Source: Solibacillus silvestris (GTDB taxonomy: Bacteria; Bacillota; Bacilli; Bacillales_A; Planococcaceae). Taken from it: a stretch of 64,000 nt of DNA. Below, in pieces: positions 57,418 through 64,000 of the stretch (position 1 is the first letter of the stretch; every line of letters starts with the position of its first letter). A model generated the notes under the pieces. It saw only the letters and a list, made by a program, of their open reading frames with translations. It was not told where the DNA came from and did no database searches. The translations under genes and the position numbers were made by a program. Where the stretch lies: positions 780,001 to 844,000 of the forward strand of contig CP014609.1 in assembly GCA_001586195.1 (NCBI GenBank), given 5' to 3'.

Positions 57418-58530
57418 ATGAAAAAGCGTAAATTTGGTTTATTAATTTCTTCTGTAGTAGCAACTGGTGCAATTTTGGCAGCATGCGGAACTGACGATGA
57501 GGGCACTGATTCAAAAGACACTTCTAAAAACGATTCTACTTCTGGTTCTGAAACAAGCACAGACGCTGGTTCTGGCGATTTCTCAATCGCAATGGTAACA
57601 GACGTTGGTGGTGTAGACGACAAATCATTCAACCAATCAGCTTGGGAAGGTGTTCAACAGTTCGGTGCTGACAACGGCCTTTCTAAAGGTGAAGGTGGTT
57701 TCGACTACTTACAATCTCAATCAGATGCTGACTACAACACAAACTTAAACAACTTATTACGTCGTGACTTCGATTTAGTATTCGGTGTTGGTTTCATGAT
57801 GGGTGATGCAATTGAAGAAATCGCTAATGACAATCCAGATGCACAGTTGGCATTAATCGATGCTGAAGTTGAAGCTGACAACGTAGCAAACATCCTGTTC
57901 AAAGAACAAGAAGGTGCTTTCTTAGCTGGTGTTGTTGCTGCTTCAATGTCTGAATCAGGCAAAATCGGTTTCGTAGGCGGCGTTGATATTCCAGTAATTA
58001 ACCGCTTCCACGCTGGTTTCATCGAAGGTGCAAAAGCTGTTAACCCGGATATCGAAATTCAAGTAAACTACACAGGTGTGTTCGATGATGCATCTAAAGG
58101 TAAAATTGCTGCGAACTCAATGTACTCTTCTGGCGTAGACATTATTTTCCACGCTGCTGGTGGTACTGGTAACGGTGTATTCTCAGAAGCAAAAGAGCGT
58201 AAAGCAAAAGACAAAGATGCTAACGTATGGGTAATCGGTGTTGACGCTGACCAATATGCAGAAGGTCAAGTGGATGACTCTACAAACATCACTTTAACTT
58301 CTATGTTAAAAGGTGTTAACAACGCAGTAGTGGATATCGCTACAAAAGCGAAAAACGGTGAGTTCCCAGGCGGTGAAACAACTGTTTACGGTTTAGCTGA
58401 AGACGGTGTTGGCTTAGCAGATTCTCGTGGTGCAATTCCTCAAGAAGTATTAGATAAAGTTGAAGAATATAAAGAGAAGATTGCTTCTGGCGAAATTAAA
58501 GTTTCAGAAGAAAAACCGAAAGATAAATAA
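57418..58530 (+). CDS. nupN: BMP-family nucleoside-binding lipoprotein
   Basis: 370 residues. Lipoprotein signal with lipobox ILAAC (Cys at about residue 22), a Ser/Thr/Asp-rich linker, then the BMP fold with TDVGGVDDKSFNQSAWEG and FVGGVDIPVINRFHAGFIEG. BMP proteins bind purine nucleosides. The next three genes encode the importer, matching B. subtilis NupNOPQ (guanosine uptake). GAGGGGGA precedes the ATG. A terminator lies between it and nupO. Confidence 0.9.
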   Translation: MKKRKFGLLISSVVATGAILAACGTDDEGTDSKDTSKNDSTSGSETSTDAGSGDFSIAMVTDVGGVDDKSFNQSAWEGVQQFGADNGLSKGEGGFDYLQSQSDADYNTNLNNLLRRDFDLVFGVGFMMGDAIEEIANDNPDAQLALIDAEVEADNVANILFKEQEGAFLAGVVAASMSESGKIGFVGGVDIPVINRFHAGFIEGAKAVNPDIEIQVNYTGVFDDASKGKIAANSMYSSGVDIIFHAAGGTGNGVFSEAKERKAKDKDANVWVIGVDADQYAEGQVDDSTNITLTSMLKGVNNAVVDIATKAKNGEFPGGETTVYGLAEDGVGLADSRGAIPQEVLDKVEEYKEKIASGEIKVSEEKPKDK

Positions 58531-58544
58531 TAATTCTTAATGGT

Positions 58545-58582
58545 AATCATCATAGGGGAATTATTCCCTATGATGATTTTCT
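58545..58582 (+). terminator. Terminator between nupN and nupO
   Basis: AATCATCATAGGG (58545-58557) pairs perfectly with CCCTATGATGATT (58566-58578), then TTCT. It likely makes binding protein more abundant than the membrane components. Confidence 0.82.
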
Positions 58583-58780
58583 AATGTGAACGCGCGTTTT
58601 AAAAATTCAGTAAATTGGAAATGTAAGCGTTCTATTTTCATAGAATGGTAAGGAAAAGACCTATTTAGTGTAGAATTCGTCTGAAAATTGATAGATGAAA
58701 GATTTTACCAAAAATCTTTCATGTGTTAATTTTATATAAAAATAATTTTAAAAGATAAATAGCCTAAGGGAGTGAGTCTA

Positions 58781-60322
58781 TTGGAATACGTGATTGAAAT
58801 GCTAGGAATCCGTAAACAGTTCGGTAATTTCGTAGCAAACAACAATATCACCCTCCAGTTAAAAAAAGGCGAAATTCATGCACTACTAGGAGAAAACGGT
58901 GCAGGTAAATCGACTTTAATGAATGTACTTTTCGGTCTTTATCAACCAGAAGCCGGAGAAATTAAAGTACGCGGAGAATCAGTAAAAATTACAGATCCAA
59001 ACAAAGCAAATGATTTAGGAATCGGAATGGTCCACCAGCACTTTATGCTTGTGGAGAACTTTACGGTTACGGAAAATATCATTTTAGGTAGCGAACCTAC
59101 GAAACTAGGAGCTATCAACATTAAAGATGCCGCAAAAGACATCGCTGCATTATCGAAGAAATACAATCTGGATGTGGATCCATATGCGAAAATTGAAGAT
59201 ATTTCTGTCGGAATGCAACAACGTGTAGAAATTTTGAAAACGTTATACCGTGGTGCGGAAATCCTTATTTTTGACGAGCCCACTGCATCATTAACACCGC
59301 AAGAGATTACGGAATTAATGGCGATTTTAAAACTTCTGATCAAAGAAGGCAAATCGATCATTATCATTACGCATAAGCTAAAAGAAATTATGGAAGTATC
59401 TGACCGTGTAACGATTATCCGTAAAGGTGAAGGGGTTGGAACAGTCGTAACGAACGAAACAAACCCGGATCAGCTTGCGGAATTAATGGTAGGCCGACAA
59501 GTAGAATTCAAAACAGAAAAAGGGGAAGCAAACCCTACTGAAGAAATCTTCAAAATCGAAAATCTTGTTGTAACGGATTACCGGGATGTCGAAAAAGTAA
59601 AAGGTTTGAATTTATCGATTCGTCGTGGTGAAATCGTTGGTATTGCAGGGATTGACGGAAATGGTCAATCAGAATTAATCGAAGCAATTACAGGGCTTCG
59701 TAAAATTAAGAGCGGTAAAGTTACTTTAGGCGGCAAAGATATTACAGGTTTAAAACCGCGTGAAATTACGGAAACAGGGGTAGGACATATTCCTCAGGAC
59801 CGTCACAAACACGGGCTTGTCCTGGATTTCCCTATTGGGCACAATATCGCATTACAAACTTACTATAAATCGCCAATTTCAAAAGGCACAATCATGGATT
59901 ATAAGAAAATTAACGAAAAAGCACGTAAAATCATTGAAGAGTATGATGTTCGTACAGGTCAAGGCGAAATGACGCCTGCACGTGCACTTTCAGGCGGTAA
60001 TCAGCAAAAGGCAATTATCGGCCGTGAAGTTGACCGTGATCCGGATCTGCTGATTGCAGCACTTCCTACTCGTGGGTTGGACGTTGGGGCAATTGAATTT
60101 ATCCACTCTCGTTTAATCGAGCAACGTGATAAAGGAAAAGCCGTATTATTAATTTCGTTTGAATTAGATGAAGTAATGAATGTTTCTGACCGCATTGCCG
60201 TTATTTATGACGGAACAATCGTCGATACGGTTTATCCGAAAGAAACATCTGAACAAGAGCTGGGCTTATTAATGGCCGGTGAAAAACGTAAAGCAAAGGC
60301 AGTTAAGGAGGGGAACGAATAA
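58781..60322 (+). CDS. nupO: Nucleoside ABC transporter, duplicated ATP-binding protein
   Basis: 513 residues with two ABC domains: first Walker A GENGAGKST, signature ISVGMQQRVEILKTL, Walker B ILIFDEPTASLTP; second GIDGNGQSELI and LSGGNQQKAIIGRE. TTG 58781 gives MEYVIEMLGIRKQF, the family N-terminus; GTG 58772 lies in the AAGGGAGTG ribosome-binding site. It powers the NupPQ channel. Confidence 0.93.
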   Translation: MEYVIEMLGIRKQFGNFVANNNITLQLKKGEIHALLGENGAGKSTLMNVLFGLYQPEAGEIKVRGESVKITDPNKANDLGIGMVHQHFMLVENFTVTENIILGSEPTKLGAINIKDAAKDIAALSKKYNLDVDPYAKIEDISVGMQQRVEILKTLYRGAEILIFDEPTASLTPQEITELMAILKLLIKEGKSIIIITHKLKEIMEVSDRVTIIRKGEGVGTVVTNETNPDQLAELMVGRQVEFKTEKGEANPTEEIFKIENLVVTDYRDVEKVKGLNLSIRRGEIVGIAGIDGNGQSELIEAITGLRKIKSGKVTLGGKDITGLKPREITETGVGHIPQDRHKHGLVLDFPIGHNIALQTYYKSPISKGTIMDYKKINEKARKIIEEYDVRTGQGEMTPARALSGGNQQKAIIGREVDRDPDLLIAALPTRGLDVGAIEFIHSRLIEQRDKGKAVLLISFELDEVMNVSDRIAVIYDGTIVDTVYPKETSEQELGLLMAGEKRKAKAVKEGNE

Positions 60323-61371
60323 TGTCAAATCGAGTTGTGAATCTGCTCGTTCCACTCATCTCGGTAGTTTTAGGATTACTCGTTGGCGGAATCATCATGG
60401 TTGTCAGCGGCTATGATGCAATCGATGGGTATACTGCCCTATGGAATGGTATTTTCGGAGATTCTTATTCTATCGGTAATACAATTCGCCAAATTACACC
60501 GTATATTTTAGCAGGTCTTGCGGTAGCATTCGCCTTCCGTACTGGATTATTCAACATCGGTGTTGAAGGTCAGCTATTAATGGGCTGGCTTGCAGCGGCA
60601 TATGTCGGATATGCAATTGAAGGATTACCACGTATTATCCACTTGCCATTAGCATTACTAGCGGCTGCAGCAGCTGGTGCATTCTGGGCATTTATCGTCG
60701 GTTTCCTGAAAGCAAAACTTCAAGTACACGAAGTAATTGCGTCGATCATGTTAAACTACACAGCATTATATTTAACAAATGCTGCAATTAAATCATTATC
60801 AGACGGCGGTTTCAAAACGCCGACAGTATTAGAGTCCGCAACATTACGTAATCAGTGGTTACGTGACATTACAGATAATTCAAGTCTTCACTTAGGGATT
60901 ATCGTTGCGCTGATCATGGTTGTTGTTATGTGGTTCATTTTAGAAAAAACAACGCGCGGTTATGAGTTGAAAGCAGTAGGGTTCAATAAAAACGCTGCTG
61001 AATATGCTGGTATGAACGTAAACCGCAATATCATTTTAGCGATGACAATTTCCGGTGTATTCGCCGGTCTTGGCGGTGCGATGGAAGCATTGGGGACATA
61101 CCAGAACGCATCGATTAAAGCAGCTGCTTCAGGTATCGGATTCGACGGGATTGCCGTAGCATTACTTGGTGCAAACAATCCAATCGGTGTATTCTTCGGA
61201 GCTTCATTATTCGGTTCCCTGAAATACGGTTCTTTAAACATGCCGAACGAAGCTGGAATTCCGGAAGAAATCGTATCGATCATTATCGCAGTAATTATTT
61301 TATTCGTAGCATCAGGCTATATTTTACGTGTTGGTTTACAGAAATTCGGAAAGAAAAAGGAGGGCAAGTAA
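60322..61371 (+). CDS. nupP: Nucleoside ABC transporter permease NupP
   Basis: 349 residues, about eight to ten membrane helices, with the BPD_transp_2 features FRTGLFNIGVEGQLLMGWL and KLQVHEVIASIMLNY. Paired with NupQ in the importer. Overlaps nupO by 1 nt; AAGGAGGGGAACG precedes the ATG. Confidence 0.92.
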   Translation: MSNRVVNLLVPLISVVLGLLVGGIIMVVSGYDAIDGYTALWNGIFGDSYSIGNTIRQITPYILAGLAVAFAFRTGLFNIGVEGQLLMGWLAAAYVGYAIEGLPRIIHLPLALLAAAAAGAFWAFIVGFLKAKLQVHEVIASIMLNYTALYLTNAAIKSLSDGGFKTPTVLESATLRNQWLRDITDNSSLHLGIIVALIMVVVMWFILEKTTRGYELKAVGFNKNAAEYAGMNVNRNIILAMTISGVFAGLGGAMEALGTYQNASIKAAASGIGFDGIAVALLGANNPIGVFFGASLFGSLKYGSLNMPNEAGIPEEIVSIIIAVIILFVASGYILRVGLQKFGKKKEGK

Positions 61372-61372
61372 C

Positions 61373-62332
61373 ATGAGCTTTTTAGAAGTGTTATACTTTA
61401 TCGTCCCTTCTGCCCTTTTATACGCAACACCGCTTATTTTAACAGGTATCGGGGCTCTATTCTCGGAGCGTGCAGGGGTAATCGGTCTTGGTGTTGAAGG
61501 GTTAATGATTGTCGGTGCATTTACAGGTATTTATATAAACCTTGAATACTATGCTGATTTTGGGAAAAACGTCATTTGGCTGGCTTTATTGGCAGCGTTG
61601 TTGGCAGGGGCAATTTTCTCGTTGATTATTGCAGTTGCAGCCGTAACATTCCGTGCAGACCAAACTGTTACAGGTGTTGCCCTGAACATGCTTGCTGCAG
61701 CGATTACAGTATTCTTAGTAAAATTAATTTACGGTAAAGGTCAAACAGACATGGTTTCAGCGCCATTACAACGTTTTGAAATACCGTATTTATCCGATAT
61801 ACCGTTTTTAGGACCGCTTTTGTTCCAAAATGTATACTCTACAACAATTATCGCATTGGTTGTTGCGGTAGGAGCATGGTTTGTTCTTTACAAAATGCCA
61901 TTCGGTTTACGTATTCGATCAGTAGGAGAGCATCCAATGGCAGCGGATACGATGGGGATTAACGTAGCAAAAATGCGTTATATCGGCGTTATGATTTCCG
62001 GTGCATTAGCAGGTGTTGGTGGTGCTTCATTGGCTATGACATCATCTGGTGATTTCTCTGGCTCTACAGTAGCAGGACAAGGTTTCATCGCCATTGCCGC
62101 AATGATCTTCGGTAAATGGCATCCACTTGGTACATTAGGTGCTGCACTTTTCTTCGGATTAGCACAAACATTAAGTATCGGTGGCGGGAACATCCCATAC
62201 ATTCAGGATATCCCACCAGTAATCCTGCAAGTCCTGCCGTACGTCCTGACAATCCTGGCATTAGCAGGCTTCGTAGGAAAAGCAGTAGCACCAAAAGCAT
62301 CAGGCGTTCCATACATCAAAGGAAAACGCTAA
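61373..62332 (+). CDS. nupQ: Nucleoside ABC transporter permease NupQ
   Basis: 319 residues with about nine membrane helices and the family motifs FSERAGVIGLGVEGLMIVGA and GADQTVTGVALNML-like (RADQTVTGVALNML). ATG 61373 is used; a longer start at 61328 would overlap nupP by 44 nt, and the AGGAGGGC site favours 61373. Last gene of the importer; strong terminator follows. Confidence 0.92.
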   Translation: MSFLEVLYFIVPSALLYATPLILTGIGALFSERAGVIGLGVEGLMIVGAFTGIYINLEYYADFGKNVIWLALLAALLAGAIFSLIIAVAAVTFRADQTVTGVALNMLAAAITVFLVKLIYGKGQTDMVSAPLQRFEIPYLSDIPFLGPLLFQNVYSTTIIALVVAVGAWFVLYKMPFGLRIRSVGEHPMAADTMGINVAKMRYIGVMISGALAGVGGASLAMTSSGDFSGSTVAGQGFIAIAAMIFGKWHPLGTLGAALFFGLAQTLSIGGGNIPYIQDIPPVILQVLPYVLTILALAGFVGKAVAPKASGVPYIKGKR

Positions 62333-62336
62333 TTAT

Positions 62337-62379
62337 AAAACCGTCTGTACAAAGTGGATTTGTACAGACGGTTTTTTTG
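62337..62379 (+). terminator. Terminator after nupQ
   Basis: AAAACCGTCTGTACAAA (62337-62353) pairs perfectly over 17 bp with TTTGTACAGACGGTTTT (62359-62375), with a T7 tract. Confidence 0.92.
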
Positions 62380-62393
62380 TCTATTAATTGGTG

Positions 62394-63038
62394 GCGCGGA
62401 TTTTATTAGCGGGGTTTGGTGGGGAAGTAGAAAGTATTAAAGGTAAAGTAGAAAGTTCTGCGACTAAAGTAGAAACTATTCTAGGGAAAGTAGAATGGCT
62501 CGCTAGAAAAGAAGAAAGCGCGGATTTATTAGCCGAAGTGCGTGGGAAAGTAGAATTTATTGAAATAAAAGTAGAAAGTTTTATGGCGAAAGTGGAAACT
62601 ATTTATGGAAAAGTAGAACGGAACGCCTGAAAAGTAGAAAGTGCTAATTTTATTAGCTGAGTTGCGGGAGAAAGTGGAACGTATTGAAGAGAAAGTAGAA
62701 AGTTTTGCGGCTAAAGTGGATACTATTCATGGAAATGTAGAACAGAACGCCAGGAAAGTAGAAAGCGTTGATTTATTAGCTGAGTTGCGTGGGTAAGTGG
62801 AACGTATTGAAGAGAAAGTAGAAAGTTCTGAGGCTAAAGTGGAAACTATTCATGGGAAAGTAGAACAGATCGCCCGGAAAGTAGAAGTGCAAATTTTATT
62901 ATCCAAGTGACTGGAGAAAGTGAAATGTTTTGAAGAGAAAGTAGAAAGTTCAACGTTTAAAGGAGAAACTATTCAAGGAAAAGTAGAACAGGTAGCCCGC
63001 AAAGTAGAAAGCCAAATTTTATTAGTCAAGTTGCGTTA
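62394..63038. repeat. AAGTAGAA array: 21-nt subrepeats in five 123-nt units
   Basis: AAGTAGAA/AAGTGGAA words recur at exactly 21-nt steps: 62425, 62446, 62467, 62488, 62509, then groups starting 62548, 62672, 62795 and 62918 with the same steps, each group of five separated by 39-40 nt. Unit starts are 123-124 nt apart. 62394-62424 matches a unit tail, so a partial sixth unit precedes. The + strand reads as KVExxxx heptads, but TGA, TAA and a 1-nt insertion break it. I see no gene here. Confidence 0.85.
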
Positions 63039-63135
63039 AAGCGTAAACTTTAAAGTTAAAGGCAATAAAATTCAACAAACCTTTACCCAAATTAAATAAG
63101 AACCCCAAACCCCATACCAAACCTTAGTTGTGCGG

Positions 63136-63317
63136 AGTGTAGGGGCCGACTCCTTGGGGATTAAGCGTGCGCGGAAAATCCACTTGATGTATGCCGTCGT
63201 AAAGGCATACATCAAGTTAGTTGGAGCCACGCCCCCAGGAATAATGGAACGAATGCTAAGATCGTCACATCGTGTGACAACGCATTCGTGACCAACCTCA
63301 TGTTGGCCTCCCGGAAC
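63136..63317 (+). repeat. Structured intergenic repeat, long form (before ymfF)
   Basis: ACTTGATGTATGCC (63182-63195) pairs perfectly over 14 bp with GGCATACATCAAGT (63204-63217). Two hairpins follow: GTCAC-ATCGT-GTGAC (63264-63278) and CCAAC-CTCAT-GTTGG (63292-63306), 13 nt apart. Long shared stretches with the copy at 38872, including GCGGAAAATCCACTT and GAGCCACGCCCCC. Confidence 0.8.
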
Positions 63318-63458
63318 GCAGCACAACGAACCCAATTAGGAAACGCAGAAAGCGTGAATAAAATTAAAAATCAAAATAACGGATTTTAATTTAAAACCGT
63401 TCAAACTTTTCATTCATAAATGTCACGAATTAGGGAACACTTAGTACGGATAATAACT

Positions 63459-63488
63459 TTGCACAAATCAAGGCAACACATGTATAGT
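63459..63488 (+). promoter_or_regulatory. Promoter for ymfF
   Basis: TTGCAC (63459-63464), 18-nt spacer, TATAGT (63483-63488), about 50 nt before the start codon. Confidence 0.6.
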
Positions 63489-63539
63489 AGAGAAGAAGCA
63501 TTTATATTTATATTCACGAGGTAGTCAGGAGGAGTTTTT

Positions 63540-64000
63540 TTGTTTTTAACAACCGAAATTGCGAAAGGTGTTTCGCTTCATATACGACAAACCGCCCAAT
63601 TCAAAACGGTGAACTTTTCGATCAAATGGAGAGCACCATTAAATGAAGAAACAGCGGCACAACGTACAGTATTATCGAATGTCCTGCAGCACAGCAACGA
63701 AAAATTTCCAACATCGGCAAGTTACCGCAGCTATTTAGATGACCTTTTTGGCACAGTATTGTATTTTGACACAGCAAAGCGCGGTCAGGAGCATACTGTA
63801 CTATTAAATGTCGAAACAGTAAACGACCAGTATTTATCGCATGGCAATGTATTAAATGAAGTAATCGATCTGATCCATGAAGCGATCTTCAAACCGAACT
63901 TCGAAAACGGTGTATTTAAAGAATCAATTGTCAACCGCGAAAAAGAGATGGTTATCCAACGTATCCAATCCATTTTCGATGACAAATCGCGCTATGCACA
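63540..64000 (+). CDS. ymfF: M16-family peptidase-like protein YmfF, N-terminal part (cut by window end)
   Basis: 153 codons of an N-terminus: start TTG 63540 after CAGGAGGAG, then FLTTEIAKGVSLHIRQTAQF and SIKWRAPLNEETAAQRTV. Where active M16 enzymes have HXXEH, this has LSNVLQHSNEKF, so it probably lacks zinc-dependent activity, as YmfF does; an active partner (YmfH) normally follows. EKEMVIQRIQSIFDDKSRYA matches the family. The rest is outside the window. Confidence 0.85.
   Translation, partial: MFLTTEIAKGVSLHIRQTAQFKTVNFSIKWRAPLNEETAAQRTVLSNVLQHSNEKFPTSASYRSYLDDLFGTVLYFDTAKRGQEHTVLLNVETVNDQYLSHGNVLNEVIDLIHEAIFKPNFENGVFKESIVNREKEMVIQRIQSIFDDKSRYA

Noticed and set aside
62388-62630. An 80-residue KVExxxx ORF as a real gene
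   Set aside because: No ribosome-binding site, it covers only part of an array that continues with stops and a frame slip, and it starts right after a terminator.
62394-63038. CRISPR array
   Set aside because: Short degenerate words, 13-nt spacers and related higher-order units are unlike CRISPR repeats and spacers.
63072-63335. Minus-strand ORF over the repeat before ymfF, and its counterpart at 38887-39084
   Set aside because: Both result from the shared repeat sequence; no start site support, and stems are better explained as structure.

Overview
The window looks like a chromosomal segment of a motile, spore-forming, moderately AT-rich Bacillales bacterium, most likely a Planococcaceae/Caryophanaceae member (Solibacillus/Lysinibacillus-like). 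This rests on the gene order, the FliY/CheC/CheD-type chemotaxis set, the SwrD/SwrB-like motility factors, PolC as replicative polymerase, RNase J2, and the sporulation genes ymxH, dpaA, dpaB and ftsK/spoIIIE. Nearly all genes run on the + strand. No rRNA, tRNA, phage, transposase gene or CRISPR array was seen.

Layout. (1) 1-16.6 kb: 3' half of a fla/che operon: flgE end, swrD, fliL, fliM, fliY, cheY, fliO, fliPQR, flhB, flhA, flhF, flhG, cheB, cheA, cheW, cheC, cheD and a small membrane protein of unknown function, ending at a terminator. (2) 16.7-18.4 kb: sigD with its own extended -10 promoter, an unknown small gene, and a swrB-like gene. (3) 18.4-28.5 kb: rpsB, tsf, pyrH, frr, uppS, cdsA, dxr, rseP, proS. 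(4) 28.6-33 kb: polC. (5) 33.4-38.7 kb: rimP-nusA-rnpM-ylxQ-infB-ylxP-rbfA. (6) 39.1-45.3 kb: truB, ribF, rpsO, pnp, and an M16 peptidase (mlpA). (7) 45.3-47.7 kb: the only minus-strand block, a YtrA-type GntR regulator plus an ABC ATPase and two permeases, sitting between mlpA and ymxH. (8) 48-53.7 kb: ymxH, dpaA, dpaB, asd, dapA, rnjB. The aspartokinase gene dapG, found between asd and dapA in Bacillus subtilis, is absent. (9) 54-62.3 kb: ftsK/spoIIIE, a GntR regulator (ymfC), and a nucleoside ABC importer (nupN-nupO-nupP-nupQ). (10) The window ends inside ymfF.

How the genes work together: region 1 builds the flagellar export gate, switch and chemotaxis signalling; sigD transcribes late flagellar genes. 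Regions 3-6 are a translation, RNA-processing and envelope core. dapA and dpaAB link lysine synthesis to spore dipicolinate. The nup cluster imports nucleosides.

The most unusual content lies between genes. One family of structured repeats carries paired hairpins with 5-bp stems, 5-nt NTCNT loops and a constant 13-nt spacer, and the stems change in compensating ways between copies (26.4, 33.2, 38.9 and 63.2 kb; partial relatives at 21.8 and 53.7 kb). Two unrelated short-word arrays share an exact 21-nt period: TGAGGATTA at 51.7 kb and AAGTAGAA at 62.4-63.0 kb. The second is itself organised in five 123-nt higher-order units. I do not recognise a named family for either type. Further points of interest are a Shine-Dalgarno/hairpin/start arrangement before swrD, possible structured leaders before rpsB and rpsO, and a large hairpin between rpsO and pnp.
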